NCBI RefSeq assembly: GCF_001921865.1
Contig: NZ_MSCT01000012.1
Coordinates: 55,579-119,578, forward strand
Reading direction: 5' to 3'
Length of the DNA stretch: 64,000 nucleotides
DNA from: Pseudomonas chlororaphis
GTDB lineage: Bacteria > Pseudomonadota > Gammaproteobacteria > Pseudomonadales > Pseudomonadaceae
Below the pieces are notes generated by a model. The model made no database searches and had not been told where the DNA came from. It worked only from the letters and a program-made list of their open reading frames with translations. Numbering within the stretch: position 1 is the stretch's first letter; each line of letters begins with the position of its first letter. The position numbers and the translations under genes are program-made. This document shows, one piece after another, positions 24,864-32,429 of the stretch.

Positions 24864-27830
24864 CTAAGGCTGCAAGTGCTCCAGATAGGCCGCCAATACC
24901 TCGCCCTCGAACGCCGACTCACGCACACCACTGCCCTCGAGGAATGCCTCCACATGGCTGCGATCCCAGGTGTAGTTGTGCTGATAGAGCTCAAGAATCG
25001 ACAGGCCTTCATGCATATCGTCCTTGAACAGCCCCAGCAAAGGATAAAGCAGGGCCTCGGGGTTGGTGTCCCAGAGCGCCACCCAGTCTTTATAGGGGAT
25101 GACCGGAAGGTCCCGGCCATAATGCCTGCCGACCCGCTCGCAAAACGCCTTGAGCCCCAGATTCGTGCGGTCCGCCTGGCAGAGGTTGAACTTCTTGCCC
25201 AGGGCCTGGGGCTTGCGCGAGATCACCGCAATCGCCTCCACCATGAAGTCGACCGTGGTCAGCCCCTCGCGCATATCCTCAAGGTCAGGCACGGCGTTGT
25301 AGGCCAGGCAGGTCTGAATGAAGCGCCCCCACCATTGGTAATGCGCGCAAACCCCGGTGCGACTGTGGCAGGTGGCGTAAGCGAGGCGAAAGGTCATGAG
25401 CGGCAGGCCCTGTGAGGCGGCAAGGTCGGCTATTTTTTCCACCACCCACTTGCTTTGCACATAACCCAGGTCGCCCCGTACCGCGGCAAGGTTCTCATCG
25501 ATATCGTCGGCCTCGTGGACCCGCCGCTTGCCGGTAAACCGATGCCCCCAGCTATAGACCGAGATCGTTGACATCAACATCAGCGGCTTGGTTTTTTTGG
25601 CCGCGCAAAACCTGATGATCTGCCGCGCGCCCTCCACGTTGGTTCGCTTCATATAGGAGTACGGCATGATGAAATTGACGGCGCTCGCGGAGTGATAGAC
25701 CAGATCGACTATCTCGCAAAGCAAGCCATAGCTCTGCGGGTCCAGCCCGAGGTCTTCCTCCGGCAGATCGCAGGGATAGACGCGGATGCGCGACCAATCG
25801 CCCTCGCCGATCGGCACCTGATAGCGCTCGCTGATCTGCTGGATGCGCGCCAGGCCGGCGTTGGAGTTTTCGCAGCGCACTAGGCAATGCACACAGGCCG
25901 CGCTCGTGGCCAGCAACTGTTCGAGCAGGTGTATACCGACAAACCCTGTAGCGCCGGTGAGCAGGATGTGCCGCGGGTCCGTTAACTGGATCGGGTCGAG
26001 CGTCCCGAAAAACTCGCTACCGGCAGCCAGCGCCACATCGCCTTCGAAGGTCCCGGCGCAGTTGGTCGCGACGTTCGGTGCCGGATGGTGCGTGCGTCGG
26101 TGCAACTCGGCGGCAAGGTCCTTGAAGACCAGGTGTTCATAGATATCGCGGACAGACACCTTGATCTTGAAATGCTCCGACAAGGCCTTTGCCAACTCCG
26201 CGATCCGCAACGAGTGCCCTCCTACCTCCAGGAACCGGTCATTCGGCGCGAAATCGCCATGGCCAAGCAACCGGAACCAGACGCCGGCCAGGGCCCGCTG
26301 AGACTCGTCGGCAAAACGCTCGACATCCAGCGATGCAGGCGGCACATCCTTCAAGTACTCGAGCAGGGCCTGCTTGTCGGTTTTGCCATTGGCGTTACTG
26401 GGCAAGACGTCCAGGCAATAATATTTCTCCGGCAGCATGTAGTCGGGCAAATCCGCCTCGAGGCTGCGGCGCAACCCCGCGATCAAACGCCCGGAATGGG
26501 CCTGCTTGTCGCGCGGCACCACAAACGCCACCAGGCACTTCTCGGCTTGGGTCCCGGAGTCCTGCACCACGACGGCGACAGAACTGACGGGCGTCTCTTT
26601 CAGCAGGCGAGATTCGATTTCTCCGGTTTCCACCCGGTAGCCGCGTATTTTCACCTGGCCATCGATGCGCCCCAGGAACTGCAGGCTACCGTCCGCTAAC
26701 AGGCGCGCCCGGTCGCCGCTCCGGTAAAGGCGGCACCCCAGCACGTCCGAATGGATGAAGCGTTCCGCCGTCAGCTCAGGTGCCCCCAGATACCCGCGCG
26801 CCAGGCAACTACCGGCGATACACAACTCCCCCACCTCGCCCGCCGCACGTTCCGCCAGTGCCTCGTCGAGGATATAGACCTTGCAGTTCGCTATCGGCCA
26901 GCCGATGGACGCCGGGCGATTCAGCCGCTTGCTCTCTACTGTTTTCGAGGTGACATAAATGGTCGCTTCGGTGGGCCCGTAACAGTCCACCAGGCGGTAC
27001 GGCAGATGCTCGACCTCCACCGGATGAAGCTTCTCCCCCGCCGTATAAAGGCACTTCAGGCACAGCCCCTCAGGTTGCCTGGCGTTCAACAGGTCGTAGA
27101 CCTTCAACGTCGGCACGAACCCGTGGGTAATCCGGTTCGTCGCGCAGAACTTCAAGAACTCGTCGCTATTGAGCAGCGACTCGTCGTCCAGCAGATAAAG
27201 ACATGCCCCGGCAATCAGCGTCGACCAGATTTCCGATTGGCACAGGTCGAAACCGACGGAAGCCATCAACGTAGCGCGGCTGGAGGACGTAACGTCCAGG
27301 TTGGCATTGTGCTGCAGCATCAGCTCGGCCACCGAGTGATGCTCGATCATCACCCCTTTGGGCGCGCCGGTCGTTCCCGAGGTGAAAATCACGTACATGA
27401 CGTCTTCCGGCTGGGCGCCCACCGGCTGCAACGTCAATGGTTCGGGGGAGCGCAACAGCGCGTCGACGGTGTGCACTTCGCACGACAGCAGCGGCAAGGT
27501 GTCGTACTCATGGGTAGACAGCACGAACGAGGCATTGCATTGCCTGGCGATATATTCCTTGCGGTTTTGCGGTAACCGTCGATCCACAGGAACGAAGGCG
27601 GCTCCGCTCTTGATCACCGCCAGCAAGGCGACCACCAGTTCGATGGAACGCTGCGCCTGGACCAGCACACAGTCGCCGCGCCCGATGTTGCGAGCCTGCA
27701 AACAGGCCGCGACCCTGGAGCTGTGAGCGTCCAACTGCGCATAACTAAGGCTCCGCGCAGCGTCTACAACAGCCAGTTGTCCAGGGTGTTCGATTACTTT
27801 CCGTTCAATCAGCTCAAGAATGGTATCCAT
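24864..27830 (-). CDS. Stand-alone NRPS module A-PCP-thioester reductase
   Basis: A 988-residue protein with three domains. The adenylation domain (1-500) has FTSGTTGAPKGVM, YGPTEATIYVT, YRSGDRARL and LPSNANGKTDKQAL. The carrier domain (about 525-600) has the phosphopantetheine site VGGHSLRI. The NAD(P)H thioester reductase (about 640-988) has LTGATGFVGIHLL, SAVNF and the YxxxK of GYVQSKWVVEK. It would load an amino or carboxylic acid and release it as an aldehyde or alcohol, as Lys2 or carboxylic acid reductases do. The pocket starts FDLCQSEIW, unlike any code I know. The start ATG 27830 has GGGAG 7 nt upstream. GC and codon choice look lower than in neighbours, suggesting transfer. There is no condensation domain, so the product is a modified single building block. 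Function unassigned. Confidence 0.85.
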   Translation of the reverse strand: MDTILELIERKVIEHPGQLAVVDAARSLSYAQLDAHSSRVAACLQARNIGRGDCVLVQAQRSIELVVALLAVIKSGAAFVPVDRRLPQNRKEYIARQCNASFVLSTHEYDTLPLLSCEVHTVDALLRSPEPLTLQPVGAQPEDVMYVIFTSGTTGAPKGVMIEHHSVAELMLQHNANLDVTSSSRATLMASVGFDLCQSEIWSTLIAGACLYLLDDESLLNSDEFLKFCATNRITHGFVPTLKVYDLLNARQPEGLCLKCLYTAGEKLHPVEVEHLPYRLVDCYGPTEATIYVTSKTVESKRLNRPASIGWPIANCKVYILDEALAERAAGEVGELCIAGSCLARGYLGAPELTAERFIHSDVLGCRLYRSGDRARLLADGSLQFLGRIDGQVKIRGYRVETGEIESRLLKETPVSSVAVVVQDSGTQAEKCLVAFVVPRDKQAHSGRLIAGLRRSLEADLPDYMLPEKYYCLDVLPSNANGKTDKQALLEYLKDVPPASLDVERFADESQRALAGVWFRLLGHGDFAPNDRFLEVGGHSLRIAELAKALSEHFKIKVSVRDIYEHLVFKDLAAELHRRTHHPAPNVATNCAGTFEGDVALAAGSEFFGTLDPIQLTDPRHILLTGATGFVGIHLLEQLLATSAACVHCLVRCENSNAGLARIQQISERYQVPIGEGDWSRIRVYPCDLPEEDLGLDPQSYGLLCEIVDLVYHSASAVNFIMPYSYMKRTNVEGARQIIRFCAAKKTKPLMLMSTISVYSWGHRFTGKRRVHEADDIDENLAAVRGDLGYVQSKWVVEKIADLAASQGLPLMTFRLAYATCHSRTGVCAHYQWWGRFIQTCLAYNAVPDLEDMREGLTTVDFMVEAIAVISRKPQALGKKFNLCQADRTNLGLKAFCERVGRHYGRDLPVIPYKDWVALWDTNPEALLYPLLGLFKDDMHEGLSILELYQHNYTWDRSHVEAFLEGSGVRESAFEGEVLAAYLEHLQP

Positions 27831-28007
27831 CCCACATCTCCCTTTAGAACGCGTCATGCTCCAAGCTGTCCATTGGCTCATTCTTGTTCAGGGAACCGGG
27901 TTCATCCTCTTTATACCGCTGATTTTTATATTGTTTTGGAATCGACCCGAGCAGCGTCGTCTATATGAGGCCTTGAATCGTCATCGATATCCGGGCCGGC
28001 CAACACA

Positions 28008-28023
28008 GGCGCCTCGAGGCGCC
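28008..28023 (-). terminator. Perfect palindrome downstream of the polyamine-binding protein gene
   Basis: GGCGCCTCGAGGCGCC is a 16-bp perfect palindrome 19 bp after the stop of the binding-protein gene and about 180 bp upstream of the adenylation-reductase start. There is no T-run, so termination is only possible. The rest of this 211-bp gap is AT-rich and probably holds the promoter of the adenylation-reductase gene. Confidence 0.35.
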
Positions 28024-28041
28024 CGTCCAGGCCGGTCGACC

Positions 28042-29136
28042 TCAGCTGCCGGTGCGGATCTTGTTCCACAAGCGGGTGCGGATCCGGTCGATGTTCAAGG
28101 GCATGGCTTCCAGGGCGAACAGCTTGCCCATCATGTCCGGGCTGGGGTAGACCTTGGTGTCGCTCTTGATGGCCGGGTCGACCAGGCTGTCGGCCTGCTG
28201 GTTGCCGTTGGCGTAGTGCACGTAGTTGGTGATCTCGGCCATCACCTGTGGGCGCAGCAGGTAGTTCATGTAGGCGTAACCGGCCTTCTCGTCCGGCGCG
28301 TCGTTGGGCATGGCCACCATGTCGAACCAGATCGGCGCGCCCTCCTTGGGAATCCCATAGCCGATCTGTACGCCGTTGTTGGCTTCCCTGGCCCGGCTTT
28401 CGGCTTGCAGGACATCGCCGGAGAAGCCCACCGCCACGCAGATATCGCCGTTGGCCAGGTCGGCCGTGTACTTGGACGAATGGAAGTAGGCGACATAGGG
28501 CCGGATCTTCAGCAGCAGCGCTTCGGCCTTCTTGTAGTCCTCGGGGTTCTTGCTGTGGTGCGGCAGGCCCAGGTAGTTGAGCGCCGCTGGCAGCAGCTCG
28601 GGGCCGTTGTCGAGGATCGCCACCCCGCACTTCTGCAACTTCTGCATGTATTCGGGCTTGAAGATCAGGTCCCAGGAGTCCACCGGGGCGTCATCCCCCA
28701 GCACCGCCTTGACCTTGGCCACGTTGTAGCCGATCCCGGTGCTGCCCCACAGGTACGGGAAGCCGTGCTCGTTGCCCGGATCGTTGACCTGCAACGCCTG
28801 GAGCAGCACCGGGTTGAGGTTCTTCCAGTTCGGCAACTGGCTCTTGTCGAGCTTTTTCAGGGCCCCGCCCTCGATCTGCCGGGCCATGAAGTGGTTGGAG
28901 GGAAACACCACATCGTAGCCGGAGCGGCCGGTCATCAGCTTGCCGTCCAGGGTCTCGTTGCTGTCGTAGACGTCGTAGCTGAAGCCGATGCCGGTTTCCT
29001 GCTGGAAGTTCTTCAGGGTGTCCGGGGCGATGTAGCTCGACCAGTTGTAGATCTTCACGGTCTCGGCCGCCTGGCTGAAGGAAGCCACCAGCAGCAACGG
29101 CGCGAACAGCGATAAAGCCTGGGTCTTACGGATCAT
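28042..29136 (-). CDS. Polyamine ABC transporter substrate-binding protein (PotF/SpuD-like)
   Basis: A 364-residue periplasmic binding protein. Signal peptide MIRKTQALSLFAPLLLVASF ending in SQAAE; mature part starts TVKIYNWSSYIAPDTLKNF, the hallmark of PotF/SpuD/SpuE proteins, with YDVVFPSNHFMARQIEGG, PYLWGSTGIGYNV and FMSYLL-type C-terminal features. The start ATG 29136 has AGGA 9 nt upstream. No ATPase or permease genes are adjacent, so it must use components encoded elsewhere. Last gene of a set with an FAD amine oxidoreductase and a cupin. Putrescine-like ligand is likely, not proven. Confidence 0.88.
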   Translation of the reverse strand: MIRKTQALSLFAPLLLVASFSQAAETVKIYNWSSYIAPDTLKNFQQETGIGFSYDVYDSNETLDGKLMTGRSGYDVVFPSNHFMARQIEGGALKKLDKSQLPNWKNLNPVLLQALQVNDPGNEHGFPYLWGSTGIGYNVAKVKAVLGDDAPVDSWDLIFKPEYMQKLQKCGVAILDNGPELLPAALNYLGLPHHSKNPEDYKKAEALLLKIRPYVAYFHSSKYTADLANGDICVAVGFSGDVLQAESRAREANNGVQIGYGIPKEGAPIWFDMVAMPNDAPDEKAGYAYMNYLLRPQVMAEITNYVHYANGNQQADSLVDPAIKSDTKVYPSPDMMGKLFALEAMPLNIDRIRTRLWNKIRTGS

Positions 29137-29183
29137 TGGGCGATTCCTGTATGGGTTGTTGTTATTGGCAGGCAATCAAGGGA

Positions 29184-29525
29184 TCAGAAGATCAAGACGT
29201 AGGTCTTGCGCACGGTTTCCTGGATGTCCCAGACCCCGGTGCTGTTGGCCGGCAACATCAGTGCATCGCCGGCTTCTATGAGCAGGGGTTCGCCGTTGTC
29301 CGGGGTGAAGGTGCAGCGGCCCTGGATGAAATGGCAGAACTCCTGGGCGACGATCTGCCGCCGCCAGCGCCCGGGGGTACAGGCCCAGATGCCGGTTTCG
29401 ACGCCGTCGCCGCGTTCGACGCAGGTCACCGAGGTCACGGCGACCGGGCTGCCCAGGGGCACGGCCACCGGGGCCGTTTGTTCCAGGGTGGCGTGGGCGG
29501 TGTTCTTGAAGTGGGTGATGCTCAT
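29184..29525 (-). CDS. Cupin domain protein (DUF861/EutQ-like)
   Basis: A 113-residue single-domain cupin. The glycine/proline pattern (GIWACTPGRWRRQIVAQEF, CHFIQGRCTFTPDNGEP, LPANSTGVWDIQETVRKTYV) matches the cupin_3 family that accompanies FAD amine oxidoreductases in polyamine and ethanolamine gene sets. Soluble and cytoplasmic. It lies 25 bp downstream of the oxidoreductase and 47 bp upstream of the binding protein. Enzymatic role unknown. Confidence 0.75.
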   Translation of the reverse strand: MSITHFKNTAHATLEQTAPVAVPLGSPVAVTSVTCVERGDGVETGIWACTPGRWRRQIVAQEFCHFIQGRCTFTPDNGEPLLIEAGDALMLPANSTGVWDIQETVRKTYVLIF

Positions 29526-29550
29526 GGCGCTACCTGTGGGTGGGGAAAAC

Positions 29551-30957
29551 TCAGTGCATCAGGCCTTCCATGAAGCCCGCCACGCCGCTGGCCAGCCGGC
29601 GCCGCCAGGGCGCCGTGGCCGGGTTGGCCAGGGTCCGGTCTTCATGGACGAAGCTGCGGATGATCGCGTTGTAGCCCAGCCAGCGGCACGGTTCCGGCTC
29701 CCAGGCGCGCAAGGCGTCGAGGCCGCCTTCGGGGATGACCCAGGGCTGGCGCGTCAGCTCACTGTCGCGCTCGAGAATCAGCGCGGCCAGGGTCCGTCCG
29801 CCGAGGTTGCTGGCGCCGACGCCTTCGCCGCCGTAGCCGCCGGACAACGCGATGCCCTGTCGGCGATCGCAGAGCATGTGCGGCTTGAAGTGCCGGGACA
29901 TGCCCAAGTTGCCGCCCCAGGAATGGGTGATACGGACGTTTTTCAGCTGCGGGAACAGCTCGCTGAACAGGTAGCGCCGCAGCTCGACTTCGTCGCGGGT
30001 CAGCTCGAAATCGTGGCGCAGCTTGCCGGCGAAGCGGTAACCGCCGCGGGCGCCGAACACCAGGCGATTATCGGCGGTGCGCTGGCCGTAGGTGACTTGC
30101 CGGCTGCTTTCGCTGAACGCCTGGCCCCGGTCCAGGCCGATCTCGTCCCAGGTCGCCGCCGACAAGGGCTCGGTGGCCACCAGCAGGCTTTGCACCGGTA
30201 ACTGGTAGCGGCCCAGGGGCGGCAGGGTCACCGAATACCCTTCCACCGCCGGCACCAGCCACTGGCAACGCACCCGCGCCTTGGCGGTTTGCAGGCTGCC
30301 GGACTGCCAATGGGCGACCGGGCTGTTTTCGTAGATCCGTACGCCCATACCCTCGACGACGCGCGCCAGGCCGCGCACCAGCTTCGCCGGCTGGAGGGTC
30401 GCGCAATGCGCTGCGTAGATGCCGCCATAGGCCTTGGCCACGCGGATCTGCTGCGCCAACTGTTCCGGGCTCAACCAGCGGTAGTCGCGCTCGTCCAGGC
30501 CCTGGGCGTACAGCCCTTGCAGGTAACGGCGCTGGGCGACTTCCTGCTCGGGATAACGCGCCGCGCAGTACAGTACCCCGCCCTTGCGGTAATCGCAGGC
30601 GATGCCTTCACGTTCGAGGACGCTGGCCACCTCATCCGGAATACCGTGCAGCAGGTCGAAGGCCGCGCGGCGCTGCTCGGGGTTCAGCCCGGCCAGCAAC
30701 CGATCCTCGCCCAGCAGGTTGCCCATCAGCCAGCCGCCGTTGCGCCCGGAGGCGCCGAAGCCGGCAGTCTGCGCCTCGACGATGGCGATGTTCAGGGTCG
30801 GCGCCAGGCGCTTGAGGTAATAGGCGGTCCACAGCCCGGTATAACCGGCGCCGATGATCGCTACGTCGACCTCCAGATCCTGCTCCAGCGACGCCCGTGC
30901 CAGCAGCGGCTCGTCGAGCTGATCCATCCACAAACTGATAGTGCGCCACGCTGGCAT
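29551..30957 (-). CDS. FAD-dependent amine oxidoreductase (PuuB/DAO family)
   Basis: A 468-residue D-amino-acid-oxidase-fold flavoenzyme. The dinucleotide site is VDVAIIGAGYTGLWTAYYL (about 30-48) and the family segment GFGASGRNGGWLMGN follows. The C-terminal flavin segment SGGYGGEGVGASNLGGR is intact. Members such as PuuB oxidise gamma-glutamylputrescine or related amines to aldehydes. ATG 30957 has GGAG 8 nt upstream. Clustered with a cupin, a polyamine-binding protein and an AraC regulator, so a polyamine-like substrate is the best guess. Confidence 0.85.
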   Translation of the reverse strand: MPAWRTISLWMDQLDEPLLARASLEQDLEVDVAIIGAGYTGLWTAYYLKRLAPTLNIAIVEAQTAGFGASGRNGGWLMGNLLGEDRLLAGLNPEQRRAAFDLLHGIPDEVASVLEREGIACDYRKGGVLYCAARYPEQEVAQRRYLQGLYAQGLDERDYRWLSPEQLAQQIRVAKAYGGIYAAHCATLQPAKLVRGLARVVEGMGVRIYENSPVAHWQSGSLQTAKARVRCQWLVPAVEGYSVTLPPLGRYQLPVQSLLVATEPLSAATWDEIGLDRGQAFSESSRQVTYGQRTADNRLVFGARGGYRFAGKLRHDFELTRDEVELRRYLFSELFPQLKNVRITHSWGGNLGMSRHFKPHMLCDRRQGIALSGGYGGEGVGASNLGGRTLAALILERDSELTRQPWVIPEGGLDALRAWEPEPCRWLGYNAIIRSFVHEDRTLANPATAPWRRRLASGVAGFMEGLMH

Positions 30958-31008
30958 ACACGGACTCCGCCACCCGAACTTCGATGGCGCCGATCCTAGT
31001 GCCTGGGC

Positions 31009-31824
31009 TCAGGCGCTGTCTTGCGCGCGTGCACGCAAAGAAATTTGCCGCGCATAGGCCTTGGGCGACAGGCCGGTGTGTTGGCGAAAACAGCTGTAGA
31101 ACGCCGACAGCGAGTTGAACCCCGCGGCGAACGCCAGCTCGTCGACACGCAGCGGCGGCGTGGCCTGGTCCAGCGCGGCCAGCAGATGCTGCAAGCGCGC
31201 CTGGTTCACATAACGGTAGAAACTCTGCCCCAGCACCTGATTGAGCAGGTAGGAAATCTGGTTGCGGCTGTAACCGCACTCGTTCGCCACCCGTTGCAGG
31301 TCCAGTTCCGGGTCGAGATACGGCTGCTGGCGCGAGAAGTACTGTTGCAGGTCCTCGGCCATGAAGCTCAACTGCCGCGGCGACAGGCCCAGGCGGCTGA
31401 CCGCCGGCCGTGCGCCGCCACCGGCCTTGCTCGGCGCCGGCTCACGCACCAGCGAGGCGTATTCGTTGACCCGCCAGACCAGGCCGTCGCGCACGGTGAT
31501 CGCCTCGCTGGCGCGAAACGACACCAGCCCCTGGCCGCCGCGCAGGGTCACCCGGTACTGGATGAACGCGGTATTGCCGTCCAGGCGGATGCGGTCGCTG
31601 TGTTCCAGGGCTTCGTCGGGTGCCCGGGGCATGCTGTTGCGCACGTATTCGCGCAACTCGTCCAGCCCCAGGGTGCGGTTCTGGAAAAAGTCGTAGTACT
31701 GGATGTCCGGGTGATACAAGGCCATGACGCCATCGAGGTCGCGGTGCTTCCAGCACAGGTGATAGCGCATCACGGTCTCGCCGGTGGCCTGGGTGTGCGC
31801 CGGGCCATCATCAGAGGCAGGCAT
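31009..31824 (-). CDS. AraC-family regulator with SnoaL-like N-terminal domain
   Basis: A 271-residue fusion. Residues about 15-130 look like a SnoaL/NTF2 cone (MRYHLCWKHRDLDGVMALYH, then YYDFFQNRTLGLDELREYV). Residues about 165-271 form an AraC double HTH (CGYSRNQISYLLNQVLGQSF and LAFAAGFNSLSAFYSCFRQ). The NTF2-like part is an unusual sensor for AraC proteins and suggests binding of a small hydrophobic or amine ligand. The start ATG 31824 (MPASDDG) is preferred over the open frame to 31917. It lies 51 bp upstream of the FAD oxidoreductase on the same strand and probably controls that operon. Confidence 0.8.
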   Translation of the reverse strand: MPASDDGPAHTQATGETVMRYHLCWKHRDLDGVMALYHPDIQYYDFFQNRTLGLDELREYVRNSMPRAPDEALEHSDRIRLDGNTAFIQYRVTLRGGQGLVSFRASEAITVRDGLVWRVNEYASLVREPAPSKAGGGARPAVSRLGLSPRQLSFMAEDLQQYFSRQQPYLDPELDLQRVANECGYSRNQISYLLNQVLGQSFYRYVNQARLQHLLAALDQATPPLRVDELAFAAGFNSLSAFYSCFRQHTGLSPKAYARQISLRARAQDSA

Positions 31825-32079
31825 AGGGTACTCGGAGAGGAAAAATCCCAGCTTGCCGAAGTTCGCCCGGCGCTTCAATGGCCAAGACAGGGCCCCTGGA
31901 TACTGGCGCTTTGCCAAAGCCGGCGCCGGAAATGCCCCGCATCAAAAAAGTGCGACGCAATCGCCAAACGGCCTGAAAAAAAACCTCGGCTGTCATGCGC
32001 CGGTGCTATTTTTACAAGCTCCACCGGTTGGGCCAGCGAAGGCCTTTCCGTACCTACCGCGAGCACAAGGAAGCGCTCA

Positions 32080-32370
32080 ATGAATCAAGGTGGGCCACCC
32101 ATGAATAGAGTCTGTGCCAGCAAAGTCACCTTTCCCAACGCCTGCCAGCTGATGCGCTGGCATTTTCACCCCATGGGCTTCGAAGCCAGCATGGATGCGC
32201 CCGGCAGCATGATCGCCCGGCTCTTCGATCGTGCCAGCGGCGAAACCATGATCGCCATCGCCGGCATCCCCTGCGCCACCGTGATGAATGCCGCCGATGT
32301 CGAGCGAATAATCGAGGCCGTGGAAGACGAGCTGGAAGCCTTCATGCCGCCGCTTGCCCTCAAGGCCTAG
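32080..32370 (+). CDS. DUF1652 family protein
   Basis: A 96-residue small protein with the Pseudomonas-specific DUF1652 pattern (FPNACQLMRWHFHPMGFEAS, then IAGIPCATVMNAADVERII, then an acidic helix ending in ELEAFMPP). ATG 32080 has AGGA 8 nt upstream; an in-frame ATG at 32101 (MNRVCAS) also has a fair site and may be the true start. No known function. Followed by an intrinsic terminator. Confidence 0.75.
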   Translation: MNQGGPPMNRVCASKVTFPNACQLMRWHFHPMGFEASMDAPGSMIARLFDRASGETMIAIAGIPCATVMNAADVERIIEAVEDELEAFMPPLALKA

Positions 32371-32405
32371 GGTCGTCCATCCCTGGCGTCCCGGCTGTCG
32401 TTCCC

Positions 32406-32429
32406 AAGCCCGCCCCGCGCGGGCTTTTT
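32406..32429 (+). terminator. Intrinsic terminator after the DUF1652 gene
   Basis: AAGCCCGC-cccgc-GCGGGCT followed by TTTT, between the convergent DUF1652 and helicase genes. Confidence 0.75.

Noticed and set aside
27856..28020. Plus-strand hydrophobic small frame (FILFIPLIFILFW) upstream of the A-PCP-reductase gene
   Set aside because: It looks like a small membrane peptide, but there is no ribosome-binding site, the frame runs on antisense through the binding-protein gene, and the AT-rich promoter DNA explains the hydrophobic codons.
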